NCBI GenBank assembly: GCA_903824665.1
Contig: CAIJXT010000015.1
Coordinates: 124,001-188,000, forward strand
DNA: 64,000 nt
DNA from: an uncultured Bacteroidota bacterium
Lineage (GTDB): Bacteria > Bacteroidota > Bacteroidia > Chitinophagales > Chitinophagaceae
Reading direction: 5' to 3'
The position numbers and the translations under genes are program-made. Under the pieces are notes generated by a model. It had not been told where the DNA came from. It was given only the letters and a program-made list of their open reading frames with translations, and ran no database searches. Of this stretch, positions 17,818-26,881 are shown in pieces; the first letter of the stretch is position 1; every line of letters begins with the position of its first letter.

Positions 17818-19290
17818 CTATTCTTCAATTTTCCTGTTTGCCAGTTTTTTGATGTTTTCGAGGGAGACAAACCTGAAAACAAAAATCAGGGCACAACAGA
17901 CGAGCCCGAAAACCAACAGCTGAGCCGGCTTGTTGATGCCGGGGAGATGGGTGATGCTATAACCGAGGATTGCAACCAGAACAATGTAACCGAGATGCGC
18001 CAATACCCACCTGATATTGAGCGGCAACCGGATGATACGGGTAGCATACACAATGAACACAAGTGCAAGCCCGGTCTGGGTGGCCAGCGAAGTGATAGCG
18101 CCCCCGAATGCCTTGTACCGTGGTACGAGGTAGTAGTTGAGTGCAAGGTTGAATAGTACACCGCCAAATGCGATGATATTGAGTGTGCGCAGGCTGCCAT
18201 TGGCGGTGAGCAGCGTAGAGTATACATACATGAGGCACCAGGCAGGGAAAGACAACATGAGGCAGGAAAACACCCACTGGTATTGAGTGGCCTGCGAGTG
18301 ATAGAGCTCGCTTTTGTGATAGAGCAGGTACATGACGTCGCCACCAAAAAACAGGCCGGCCACTGCCACCATTACCGAAAAAGGTAGCATCATATTCACA
18401 CATAGCTTTACAATGGGCTGCACATCAGTTTTTTGTGCCAGCATGCGACCAAACAGCGGCAGCAGCATGGTGGCGAACATGAGTCCGAAGATATTGGCCA
18501 TATCGAGCTGGCGGAAGGCGGCGGCCCAAATACCTGCCTGCGCCTTACCATCGACACAAAGGCGCTCTATCATAATGGCATCGGCACGGTTGTAGATGGA
18601 CATTAGGAAGATGAGCAACGCATAAGGGAAGCTGCTCTTTATGATACCGCCAATCTCAGCGGTGTTGAATGAAAATTTCAGTTTTACCCGGCCTATGCGG
18701 CGGAGTACCAGGTACCCAGCCACTGCGGCGATAAAGTAACAAGTGATCTGGGTAATGACAAACCACTGGATTTTGAAGGCGTGTGCGGTAGGCGGATATA
18801 TCAGCAGAAAACCACAGATCAGTATCATGAGCAGGCGGTCGGTGACAGACAGTACGGCATCTGTTTTGAACCGGTGGAGCGCGGCCACATTGCTACGGAT
18901 AAAGGAAAGGAGTGCATTGAGTGCATGGATAAGCAATATACCCAAGAGCAATACGAGCTCCCAGCCCCGGTACCCGAGTAAGTAGCCCCATGCGTATGCC
19001 ATAACAAGATATGCAGACATGAGCACCAGCCGGGCAGTAAGCATGGCGGGGAAAAGGTCAGGGAGCTTTTCGGGGTGCTGGGAGATGGTGCGGCTGTTGT
19101 AATTACTGATACCAAAGTCGAGAATGGTCTGGAAAATAATACCCAGGCTGAATAGCGCCTGGTAGGTACCGTATGATGCTGCAGGAACCGTGTTTTGTAC
19201 AGTACGATCAATAAAAAGTACCCATATAGGTTTTACAAGCAGGTTTACCGCTATGATAAAAAGTATATTTTTTACAAAAAAGCGCTGCAT
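17818..19290 (-). CDS. polysaccharide flippase (Wzx/oligosaccharide exporter type)
   Basis: An integral membrane protein of 490 residues with about 12-14 predicted helices and the MOP-superfamily pattern of a cell-surface polysaccharide flippase (N-terminal YGTYQALFSLGIIFQTILDFGISNYNSR; conserved ADAIMIERL in the middle). It would move lipid-linked oligosaccharide across the inner membrane. The frame is open to 19386, but that overlaps the divergent glycosyltransferase start; the ATG at 19290 is the likely start. The neighbouring glycosyltransferase supports a role in surface glycan assembly. Confidence 0.85.
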   Translation of the reverse strand: MQRFFVKNILFIIAVNLLVKPIWVLFIDRTVQNTVPAASYGTYQALFSLGIIFQTILDFGISNYNSRTISQHPEKLPDLFPAMLTARLVLMSAYLVMAYAWGYLLGYRGWELVLLLGILLIHALNALLSFIRSNVAALHRFKTDAVLSVTDRLLMILICGFLLIYPPTAHAFKIQWFVITQITCYFIAAVAGYLVLRRIGRVKLKFSFNTAEIGGIIKSSFPYALLIFLMSIYNRADAIMIERLCVDGKAQAGIWAAAFRQLDMANIFGLMFATMLLPLFGRMLAQKTDVQPIVKLCVNMMLPFSVMVAVAGLFFGGDVMYLLYHKSELYHSQATQYQWVFSCLMLSFPAWCLMYVYSTLLTANGSLRTLNIIAFGGVLFNLALNYYLVPRYKAFGGAITSLATQTGLALVFIVYATRIIRLPLNIRWVLAHLGYIVLVAILGYSITHLPGINKPAQLLVFGLVCCALIFVFRFVSLENIKKLANRKIEE

Positions 19291-19345
19291 TCTGACAAAT
19301 AACGGGGTATAAAGCGGTAAAAGTATATTTTTGTCGGCATAAGGT

Positions 19346-20476
19346 ATGCGAATAGCTGTAAATACACGGTTACTGTTAAAGGGCAAACTGGAGGGTATAG
19401 GTTGGTTTACTTATCAGACATTGGAACACATGGTCAGGTTGCATCCTGAGCATGACTTCTATTTTTTCTTCGACCGTCCGTATGATCCGCAATTTGTGTT
19501 CGCACCCAATGTGACGCCGGTAGTGGTGCACCCACAGGCAAGGCACCCGGTACTTTTCTACCTGTGGTTTGAGTGGAGCATACCCTTTATGCTGCGCAAA
19601 CATAAAATAGACCTGTTTCTGTCTACCGACGGCTATATGTCGCTGAGCACGAAGGTACCGACCTGCCTGGTGATACATGATCTGGCATTTGAGCACTATC
19701 CCGAGCATTTTGTACTGAGTCACCGGTTGTACTGGCGGCATTATTCTCCGTTATTTGCCCGCAAAGCAAGGCGGATCGCTACCGTATCGACATTTTCGAA
19801 GAACGATATCAGCAAGCGGTACGGTATCAGCCCGGACACTATAGATGTGGTATACAATGGTGCCCACAATGAATATCGCCCACTAAACAGCACAGAGCGG
19901 GATGCCGTGAAACAGCAATATGCCGATGGATGCGAGTATTTTGTATTTGCCGGTGCCCTGCACCCCCGCAAAAACATAGTGAACCTGCTGAAAGCATTCG
20001 CTATTTTCAAGAAGCGCCAGCCTACCAATATGAAACTGGTGATCGTCGGCCGGTTTGCATGGAAGTATGAAGAAGTAGAACTGATGCAAGCCACTATGCC
20101 CTATAAAGAAGAGGTAAAGTGGGTTGGTTACATGAATGTAGATGAACTGTCGGCGGTGATAGGCAGCGCGTATGCACTGGTATACGCATCGTTGTTTGAG
20201 GGCTTCGGGATACCGATACTGGAGGCGCTGCAATGCAATGTGCCTGCGATAGTGAGTAACACATCGTCTATGCCTGAGGTGGCGGGTGAAGCAGCTCTGC
20301 TGGTAGACCCTACCGACCCGGAAGACATAGCCAACAAAATGCACCAGCTGTATAAGGATGAAGCACTGAGAGCCCGACTAATAGCGCATGCCCCTGAACA
20401 GGTAAAGAAATTCAACTGGCAGTCATCATCAGACAAACTGTGGGATTGTATGATGAAATGCCTGAACACAAAGTAA
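19346..20476 (+). CDS. glycosyltransferase, GT4 family
   Basis: A 376-residue GT-B-fold glycosyltransferase, probably retaining. It starts MRIAVNTRLLLKGKLEGIGWFT, where the glycine-rich loop binds the donor, and has the C-terminal nucleotide-binding motif YASLFEGFGIPILEALQC with the E-x7-E glutamates, followed by NVPAIVSNTSSMPEVAGEAAL. The sugar donor is not readable. TATTTTTG at 19326-19333 gives a -7 element close to the start. It is divergent from the flippase gene. Confidence 0.9.
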   Translation: MRIAVNTRLLLKGKLEGIGWFTYQTLEHMVRLHPEHDFYFFFDRPYDPQFVFAPNVTPVVVHPQARHPVLFYLWFEWSIPFMLRKHKIDLFLSTDGYMSLSTKVPTCLVIHDLAFEHYPEHFVLSHRLYWRHYSPLFARKARRIATVSTFSKNDISKRYGISPDTIDVVYNGAHNEYRPLNSTERDAVKQQYADGCEYFVFAGALHPRKNIVNLLKAFAIFKKRQPTNMKLVIVGRFAWKYEEVELMQATMPYKEEVKWVGYMNVDELSAVIGSAYALVYASLFEGFGIPILEALQCNVPAIVSNTSSMPEVAGEAALLVDPTDPEDIANKMHQLYKDEALRARLIAHAPEQVKKFNWQSSSDKLWDCMMKCLNTK

Positions 20477-20488
20477 CCAACCAGCCAG

Positions 20489-20815
20489 ATGCCAGAACAA
20501 TCTATATCCGACGAAGCTACTGCAGCCCTACGGGCCGAATGGGGTATTGAGCACACAGGTGGCCTTAGCGAAGCTGCACTGCTACAACTGCTTGCCGACA
20601 GGATAGTGACCATCATGCAGCAGGGGTCGGAAACATTCTTTCAGCTGATGTACCGGCTGGACATACCAGAACGGAAACTAAATGAAGTGATGACAGCGGC
20701 CGATGCGCCGCAGAAAATAGCCCGCCTGATCTATGACCGCCAGATAGGAAAGATAAAAAGCCGGCAACAATACCGCCAAGACCCCAACGAAACAGACCCG
20801 GATCTGAAGTGGTAA
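20489..20815 (+). CDS. small protein of unknown function
   Basis: A 108-residue, helix-rich protein (LSEAALLQLLADRIVTIMQQ; FQLMYRLDIPERKLNEVMTAA), ending in a polar tail DPNETDPDLKW. It starts 12 bases after the glycosyltransferase gene, so it is probably co-transcribed. I do not recognise the family; the helices and the many charged residues suggest a cytoplasmic protein. Confidence 0.7.
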   Translation: MPEQSISDEATAALRAEWGIEHTGGLSEAALLQLLADRIVTIMQQGSETFFQLMYRLDIPERKLNEVMTAADAPQKIARLIYDRQIGKIKSRQQYRQDPNETDPDLKW

Positions 20816-20858
20816 ATGAATATACCGAGTATTAACAGCTATACCTACTTTTGAAACA

Positions 20859-21842
20859 ATGGAAGCTAGCACGAAGAAGCAATCAAGACTACGCACATTC
20901 TGGGATCTGCTGGTAGAGACGAGCGACGAGTTTGCGGAAGACCATGCCACGAAACTCAGTGCTTCGCTTGCTTACTATACGATATTTGCTATAGGGCCGT
21001 TGCTGCTGGTGATCGTGCATGTGCTGGGCCTGTTTTTCAGAAAGAAAGATGAGGCTACGACCAAGGTGTTTGAGCAGGTGGGACAGTACATAGGCAAGTC
21101 CGGAGCCGCACAACTGGAGAGTATACTGGCCAATATGAATACCAGCAGCAGCACGCTGTTTGGTATAATAGGCATTCTGGTGTTTATATTCAGTGCTACC
21201 AGCATTTTTACAGAGATGCAGAGCTCTATAAACTATATGTGGTCTGTGAAGGCCCGGCCCAAACGTGGCTGGCTTAAGTATATCACTGACCGTTTGTTGT
21301 CTTTTGTACTGATCATCGGCATTGGCGTGATGCTGATCGCATCGCTGCTGCTGAATGTGGTGGTGGACATGCTTGCCGGCCAGCTGCAACGGTTTGCATT
21401 GCTGCAGCAATACCTGGGTAAGGATAATATTTTTGTACTGACAAGTATCAATACGGGCGTACTGTACATCATTGTGACGCTGCTATTTGCCATTATTTTC
21501 AAGGTGCTGCCCGATGCACGGATCTCGTGGAAAGATACACTGGTAGGTGCTTCCTTTACTGGGGTGTTGTTCCTGATCGGGAAGTTTCTGATCACGCTGT
21601 ACCTTACCAACTCCAAACTGATATCGGCATACGGTGCTGCTGCATCGCTGATCATACTGCTTTCGTGGATCTACTATTCAGCCCTTATATTGTACTTCGG
21701 GGCTGAATTTACAGACGTATATGCACGAAAGTGCGGTGGCGGCGTGGTGGTGAAAAAAACCGCGGTATTTGTGATCAAGCGGGAAGCCAAGGAATTGCCG
21801 GGCCTTAAAACCCATATCGACGAAGATCTGGGTAAGGCATAA
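20859..21842 (+). CDS. YihY/virulence factor BrkB family membrane protein
   Basis: A 327-residue inner-membrane protein with six main hydrophobic segments. Family marks include LSASLAYYTIFAIGPLLLV near residue 31, and GASFTGVLFLIGKFLITLYL with AAASLIILLSWIYYSALILYFGAEFT near the C-terminus. The family was once thought to be ribonuclease BN; its real role is unsettled. A -7-like TACTTTTG lies at 20846-20853, so close to the ATG that the transcript may be nearly leaderless. Confidence 0.92.
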   Translation: MEASTKKQSRLRTFWDLLVETSDEFAEDHATKLSASLAYYTIFAIGPLLLVIVHVLGLFFRKKDEATTKVFEQVGQYIGKSGAAQLESILANMNTSSSTLFGIIGILVFIFSATSIFTEMQSSINYMWSVKARPKRGWLKYITDRLLSFVLIIGIGVMLIASLLLNVVVDMLAGQLQRFALLQQYLGKDNIFVLTSINTGVLYIIVTLLFAIIFKVLPDARISWKDTLVGASFTGVLFLIGKFLITLYLTNSKLISAYGAAASLIILLSWIYYSALILYFGAEFTDVYARKCGGGVVVKKTAVFVIKREAKELPGLKTHIDEDLGKA

Positions 21843-21877
21843 CTGCTTCCGGGAACAAACTTACGGGTTACAACGCC

Positions 21878-22651
21878 TTATTTAGCTGCTTTTGTCTTGA
21901 ACTTATTGATGGCGTTGCGGGTAAAGTCGCTGAGAACAAGGTGACCGCTGATGCCTGCACGCTCTGCGAGGAGCACATCCCAGTTTTCGGTACCATGCCA
22001 GAGAATCTTTTTGAGCTGAGCCATAGCCTGCGGACTGCTGTGTGCGAGGTTTTCGGCAAGACCGGCTACGGCGTCGTCGAGCTCAAGGGTGGTACTGTGT
22101 ACCTCTGAATAGAGGCCGTGGCGCTTGGCCCACTCTGCCGACCGCCAACCGGTGGCATCGATAGCGAGTTGCGACAAGCCAGATACACCAATTTTGCGCT
22201 CTACTGCCGGGCCTACAACAAACGGCCCAATACCCACTGCCAGCTCGCTGAGCTTAACAGAAGCTGAATCGGAGGCGATTGCATAGTCTGTAGCGGCTAT
22301 GAGACCTACCGCACCACCCACTGCCTTGCCCTGCACACGACCAATGATGAGCTTGTGGCATTTGCGCATGGCATTGATAACGTTAGCAAAGCCACTGAAG
22401 AATTTTTTACCCTCTGCGTCGTTGGTGATCGCCATCAACTCGTCGAAAGAGGCACCAGCACAAAAGGCACCGTCGCCGGCACTACGTATCACTATGACTT
22501 TCACACGGTTATCGATACCGATATCATTGATGGTTTTTGCAAGGTCAGAGAGAATTGCAGCCGGCAGCGCATTGCTGGACGGGTGAAAAAACTCGATGGT
22601 GGCAATACCATGATCAATCTCGTGGCTAACGTAACCTTCTGTGTGACGCAT
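21878..22651 (-). CDS. enoyl-CoA hydratase/isomerase family protein
   Basis: A 257-residue crotonase-fold protein. The two oxyanion-hole segments are visible: GDGAFCAGASFDELMA and VQGKAVGGAVGLIAATDYAIAS. The position of the second catalytic acid in hydratases is occupied by ELAVGIGPFVVGP, with no clear glutamate in the exact place, so it may be an isomerase or act on another acyl-CoA. It stands alone, convergent with the YihY gene. Confidence 0.88.
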   Translation of the reverse strand: MRHTEGYVSHEIDHGIATIEFFHPSSNALPAAILSDLAKTINDIGIDNRVKVIVIRSAGDGAFCAGASFDELMAITNDAEGKKFFSGFANVINAMRKCHKLIIGRVQGKAVGGAVGLIAATDYAIASDSASVKLSELAVGIGPFVVGPAVERKIGVSGLSQLAIDATGWRSAEWAKRHGLYSEVHSTTLELDDAVAGLAENLAHSSPQAMAQLKKILWHGTENWDVLLAERAGISGHLVLSDFTRNAINKFKTKAAK

Positions 22652-22981
22652 ATGCAGTAAGTTTTACTTTTTTATTTTATTGTTTCTGATCTGCTGCAAT
22701 GCTGTGAAAACTGTTGCTGCACTAACCGTCAGCAAATCACAATCTTAGTCACCAGCACTTGCAGGGGAAGTCAAAAATATAAATAAATTCGAAAAAACAA
22801 ACGATTATATAACCAATTGTATTAACACATGTAGTTTGCAGGGACTGAGCAGCGCGTAATCCCTGAGCACAAAAAGCGATTGCAGCAGCCAGAAAAAATA
22901 CCAGCAAACATGTGTTGCAGATACTCGTGTTTGAGCGGCGGAGGCAATACAACAAGCTGTGCCGGCAACCTCGCAGAAAAT

Positions 22982-23068
22982 TGCGCATTAAGTTCGCAAT
23001 TTTCTATTTTTGACTAACTAGTTGATATTCAAGTTGTTATCTTTTTATTTTTGCGCAGTTTTTGCGCA
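22982..23068. repeat. Second cluster of TGCGCA sites in a gene-free stretch
   Basis: The gap 22652-23258 has no credible gene. It carries TGCGCA at 22982, 23052 and 23063 (the last two 11 bases apart) within runs of T, the same pattern as at 7471-7881. Confidence 0.5.
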
Positions 23069-23258
23069 GTTCTTGCCTGCGAATAAATCCGGGACACACG
23101 GGCAGCACTACCGGGAGAGGTATAGACGTATAACCACAAAAACCGGGCCGGAATGGGGCGCGTGTTGGGCAACCGGACAAAAACGGTGTGGCTGATACCC
23201 AAAAACTATAGCGGCATTGATAAAACGTAACTCAGGGTGCTGTTGCTGCCCACGGACA

Positions 23259-24359
23259 TCAGAGTGCAAAGGTGGCCCAGACGCAAGCATGATCGGAGGC
23301 CTGGGTGACCTTGCTATCGACCTCGGGGAAGGTAGCATTGCCGCGCTTGTGGATACCACGACGCTCGATATCTGCTGCTGTGATCTTGTTGAATAAGGCC
23401 GTTGAAACCAAGAGGTAGTCTATCTGGTCGTTGCCGGAGTGGTAGGTCCAGCGGGGACCATTAAAACCTGTCCAGGAAAGAACATCGTGGAGACCGGGGT
23501 AGTTGATGAGATTGGCCAGCGGAGCACTGTCGGGGGTGTCATTGAAATCGCCAGCGACGACAACGAAGTCATTGGCCATATCGTAAGCGCTGAGCAATTC
23601 TGTGACTCTGTCGGCCTGGAGTTTGCGCTTGCGGTTGCTCTCGGCAGGGGCGCCATAACCTTTGCTCTTGAGGTGATTGCAAAGGAGGTAGATGTACTGG
23701 CCATTACCGATATTGATGGTATACTCAGGACAATCTCTGCTGAAAATCTTCTGCTGCCTGCCTGTGGCCGATACGGCAACATCATCAACATGGCTGGTGA
23801 TAGACTCTATAGGAAACTGCGACAGCACGCCTACATCGATACCGCGCTCATCGTTGCCGTCTATCACCATCACATGGCGGTAGGGAGTGGCTGCCTGCTT
23901 CAGAATGGTATCATTAAAATGCAGGAGCGCAGTGCGGCTGTCGACCTCTACGGTGCACATGATATCGGCATTGACGGCACTGATCACCCTGCCGGTGTTA
24001 TCAACACTTTTGCCATTGGTTTTCTGGCGGGTGAGTTCTACCCAGCCCACCCATGCATCGCGGCCCCGTGCCTTGAGTGTGAGCCCCGACCCATCGCGCT
24101 TGCGGGAAAACAGTTTTTCGCGGACCTCATTGATCGTAAACCATTTTTCGCCAGTCTGGGCGAGAAAGTACTTTTCGAGCAGGGCGGTAATCTCTGTACC
24201 CACAGTGCCGTCATAGCTTTCGTTTTCGAGCAGCTCGTTGAGGCGTGCAAGGTCTTTGAGCACTTCCTTGCCCTTTGCAGAAAAACCCTCGAGCTCCATA
24301 ACTGCGGCACGCTCGAAGAGGTTGTTGAGATTATATGAGGCGATTTTAAGGCTGGCCAT
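23259..24359 (-). CDS. endonuclease/exonuclease/phosphatase family protein
   Basis: A 366-residue cytoplasmic protein of the DNase I-like fold. It starts MASLKIASYNLNNLFERA (the SYNLxN metal-site motif), carries a central MCTVEVDSR (metal-binding Glu), the VVAGDFNDTPDSAPL block with catalytic Asp/Asn, and a C-terminal ASDHACVWATF with the catalytic His. All catalytic elements are present. An upstream in-frame ATG three codons earlier is possible. Substrate (nucleic acid, phosphoester or sphingolipid) cannot be read. Confidence 0.9.
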   Translation of the reverse strand: MASLKIASYNLNNLFERAAVMELEGFSAKGKEVLKDLARLNELLENESYDGTVGTEITALLEKYFLAQTGEKWFTINEVREKLFSRKRDGSGLTLKARGRDAWVGWVELTRQKTNGKSVDNTGRVISAVNADIMCTVEVDSRTALLHFNDTILKQAATPYRHVMVIDGNDERGIDVGVLSQFPIESITSHVDDVAVSATGRQQKIFSRDCPEYTINIGNGQYIYLLCNHLKSKGYGAPAESNRKRKLQADRVTELLSAYDMANDFVVVAGDFNDTPDSAPLANLINYPGLHDVLSWTGFNGPRWTYHSGNDQIDYLLVSTALFNKITAADIERRGIHKRGNATFPEVDSKVTQASDHACVWATFAL

Positions 24360-24547
24360 AAAGATCAATTTTTAGGTGTATTATAAAGTTATAGCTATCG
24401 AAATGAACTCAAATCAGAACTGGTGATATTTAATATTAACTTAAAACCACCGACACAAAGGTAGCTGGCGCGGACACCTGCGCATACGGGAAAAACACCC
24501 CTTTTGAGGAGGTGCCCGGATACAAAACAAATCAAGACTTTATATGC

Positions 24548-25288
24548 TTACAGCAGGATGATGGAGAGGCCGTAGTCGGCGCAGAGAATTAGGATGCAAC
24601 TGACGATAACCGAAGTGGTAGAAGCGCGCCCGATCTCCAGCGCACCGCCCTGCACGTAATAGCCATAATACGATGGTATGATGGAGATGATGAGTGAAAA
24701 CACAAAGGCCTTCATCATGGCAAAGAACAGATTGTAGGGCAGGAAACCCATGGTGAGGCCCTGAAAAAACTGCTGCTTGGTGAGGATGTTGGAAAACATG
24801 CCGGCAATATAACCACCCCAGATACTAACGGCTATAGAAACGATGATGAGTGAAGGTACCATGATCATAGCAGCGACGATCTTGGGGAGGATGAGGTATG
24901 TTTTGGTATTGATGCCCATGATCTCGAGCGCATCTATCTGCTCGCTGACGCGCATATTGCCAAGCTCAGAAGCGATCTTGGAACCAACAACACCGGCCAA
25001 CACGATACAGATAACGGTAGGTGAAAGCTCGAGGATGGTGGAGTCGCGGACGATGGATGCAACAACGGTTTTGGGGATCCAGGAGCTGACCAACTGGTAG
25101 GAGGTCTGGATAGTAAGCACCATGCCGAGAAACACGGAAATGATGAGCACTATGGGTAGTGACCGGATACCAATGTCGTTGCACTGGGCCATGAACTCTA
25201 TCCAATATACCCTGCCATTCTCGGGCTTACGGAATCCGCCCTTGACCATCAATACGATTCTGCCGAGGTGTTCGAAGAAAGATTTCAT
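24548..25288 (-). CDS. ABC transporter permease, MlaE family
   Basis: A 246-residue inner-membrane protein with five or six helices. It matches MlaE/YrbE permeases (DUF140): LPIVLIISVFLGMVLTIQTSYQL, a central ELGNMRVSEQIDALEIMGINTKTYLILPKI (coupling region), and the end YYVQGGALEIGRASTTSVI. These permeases move phospholipids between the two membranes. The partner ATPase and MCE-domain protein are not within the window on this strand upstream, so they may be elsewhere. Confidence 0.93.
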   Translation of the reverse strand: MKSFFEHLGRIVLMVKGGFRKPENGRVYWIEFMAQCNDIGIRSLPIVLIISVFLGMVLTIQTSYQLVSSWIPKTVVASIVRDSTILELSPTVICIVLAGVVGSKIASELGNMRVSEQIDALEIMGINTKTYLILPKIVAAMIMVPSLIIVSIAVSIWGGYIAGMFSNILTKQQFFQGLTMGFLPYNLFFAMMKAFVFSLIISIIPSYYGYYVQGGALEIGRASTTSVIVSCILILCADYGLSIILL

Positions 25289-25428
25289 GTGATTGCAAAA
25301 ATAGGGAATTCGGGGTTAGGGAATTGGGGTAACAGGGATTGGGTATTTGGGATCAGATGGATCAAGGGAACCGTTCAGGTAGTTTTCGCATACTGACGCT
25401 TGCATGAATAGTGGCGCAAAACGTGGTG

Positions 25429-26208
25429 CTATTTGCTTTTGTCCTGGACTTTTCTGGTTACTTTAACCACTATCGCTCTTGGCAAAAAACGGACTGAATT
25501 GGCCATGATATAATTAATCAGTCCATGAATAGCCACTACTTTGCCATTCATCATTGCTTTATAGCCATATTCGGCTACTTCGATTGCGGTGGGCAGCTTT
25601 TTGCCTTTTACCAATGCGCTTTCCTCCATTGCAGCTGCGGCCTGAAAACCGCTTGCTGTGGCACCGGGGCACAGTGTGGTAACCGTAACACCTTTATCGC
25701 CGACTTCATTGCTGATAGCCTCTGAGAAACTCAGGACGTAAGCCTTGGTAGCATAGTATACAGCCATTGTTGGTCCGGATTGAAATGCTGCTGTGGAGGC
25801 TACATTCATGATCTTTCCGTTCCGGCGCCCAACCATATCCTTCAAATACAGCTTTGTAAACTGTGTCAGTGTAGTGATATTGAGGTTTATCATCTGCAAC
25901 TCTTTGTTCCAGTCTGTTTCTACAAACATCCCAAAATCACCAAACCCTGCATTGTTGATGAGATAATCGATTTGAATGTTTTGCTTTTTTGTTTCATCGT
26001 ATACTTCCTGAGCGGAATTGTGTGCGGACAGGTCTTTGCCAATAGTGTACACTTTAACCTTGTATTGCTTTTCTAATTCCGCCTTTAATTCGTCCAACCT
26101 GGATTTGTTTCTAGCTACCAGGACCAGATCTCCTCCTTTTGAAGCATGAATTTTTGCCAATTCCAAACCTATTCCATTTGATGCTCCGGTAATTAATGCT
26201 GTGGCCAT
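25429..26208 (-). CDS. SDR-family oxidoreductase
   Basis: A 259-residue short-chain dehydrogenase/reductase of the classical type. It has the cofactor motif LITGASNGIGLELA, NNAGFGDFG, and the catalytic YYATKAYVLS (Tyr-x3-Lys) preceded by the MNVASTAAF serine. The next residues after the second strand (VARNKSR) suggest NADP(H). The frame extends to 26238, but ATG 26208 directly precedes the Rossmann strand. It is divergent from a MerR regulator with a shared control region, so it is the probable target of that regulator. Confidence 0.92.
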   Translation of the reverse strand: MATALITGASNGIGLELAKIHASKGGDLVLVARNKSRLDELKAELEKQYKVKVYTIGKDLSAHNSAQEVYDETKKQNIQIDYLINNAGFGDFGMFVETDWNKELQMINLNITTLTQFTKLYLKDMVGRRNGKIMNVASTAAFQSGPTMAVYYATKAYVLSFSEAISNEVGDKGVTVTTLCPGATASGFQAAAAMEESALVKGKKLPTAIEVAEYGYKAMMNGKVVAIHGLINYIMANSVRFLPRAIVVKVTRKVQDKSK

Positions 26209-26235
26209 TTCGTGTCTATATTTTGTTTTTCGCTG

Positions 26236-26317
26236 CAAAGCTATCGCAGCTATGCCAAACCTACAACAATAGAGTATAGTCTATACTTGTAATTTATTTT
26301 TCCGCATAGTATCTTTG
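26236..26317. promoter_or_regulatory. Divergent promoters with MerR-type palindrome
   Basis: On the plus strand TTG (26287-26289) and TATCTTTG (26310-26317) are 20 bases apart and serve the MerR gene. On the minus strand TTG (26264-26266) and TAGCTTTG (26236-26243) are also 20 bases apart and serve the SDR gene. The near-perfect palindrome AGTATAG-T-CTATACT (26273-26287) lies between and touches the plus-strand -33. It is the natural operator for the MerR-family protein. Confidence 0.7.
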
Positions 26318-26321
26318 TGTC

Positions 26322-26684
26322 ATGCTCATCAATGAACTTGCAAAGCGAACCGGTATTAGCACCCATACTATTCGGTTTTACGAAAAATCGGGGTTAATAA
26401 AAGGCAAAAGAGATGAAAATGTAAAGTCCAATAAATACTTTCATTATGATGATGAAACGGTTGAAAAGCTGGCCTTAATAATAGACGCAAAATCAATAGG
26501 CTTCACTATAAGCGAGATTGCGCAACTGATGGATGCGTGGTACAGCAACAAAATGACTGTTGCTGATAAATTATCGGTTCTGGAAGAAAAGCTGGTATCT
26601 ATAGAAGAGAAAATAAAACAGCTAAAGGAAATGAAAAAAATGATCGCTCAATTTAAGAAGAGTGTAGCAACAGAGGGCTGTTAG
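26322..26684 (+). CDS. MerR-family transcriptional regulator
   Basis: A 120-residue regulator with the N-terminal winged helix (MLINELAKRTGISTHTIRFYEKSGLIKGKRDEN) and a coiled-coil dimerisation helix (LSVLEEKLVSIEEKIKQLKEMKKMI). There is no cysteine set typical of the metal-sensing branch other than a final Cys, so the inducer is unclear; SDR neighbours often accompany stress- or aldehyde-type MerR regulators. The predicted transcript start is at or next to the ATG, so the mRNA may be leaderless. Confidence 0.93.
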   Translation: MLINELAKRTGISTHTIRFYEKSGLIKGKRDENVKSNKYFHYDDETVEKLALIIDAKSIGFTISEIAQLMDAWYSNKMTVADKLSVLEEKLVSIEEKIKQLKEMKKMIAQFKKSVATEGC

Positions 26685-26755
26685 GTGCGGCTCACAATTC
26701 TGGTTATGACAACAACAACTGATACATGCATCGCTAAGAGCCGACAATAATGAGA

Positions 26756-26819
26756 CAACCCGCGGCGAGGGGAGGTATTGATTTTCTACGGGCTGTAAGG
26801 GACAACTTTTGAATTTTTT
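26756..26819. repeat. Dispersed repeat, copy A
   Basis: Contains AACCCGC followed by a 35-base core at 26785-26819 (TACGGGCTGTAAGGGACAAC then TTTTGAATTTTTT). The core differs at only three positions from copy B at 28593-28628 and is related to copies at 30879-30914 and 48450-48495. In this copy the hairpin ahead of the core is degraded. Confidence 0.65.
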
Positions 26820-26881
26820 GTGGGGGGTATAAATGCAAACGTTGGGCGTTAATGCCTAAATTCACTAATCAAATGAATTAA

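Noticed and set aside
23439-24338. Plus-strand frame of 299 codons opposite the nuclease/phosphatase-fold gene
   Set aside because: Shadow of a gene with intact catalytic motifs; composition is that of a reversed coding strand.
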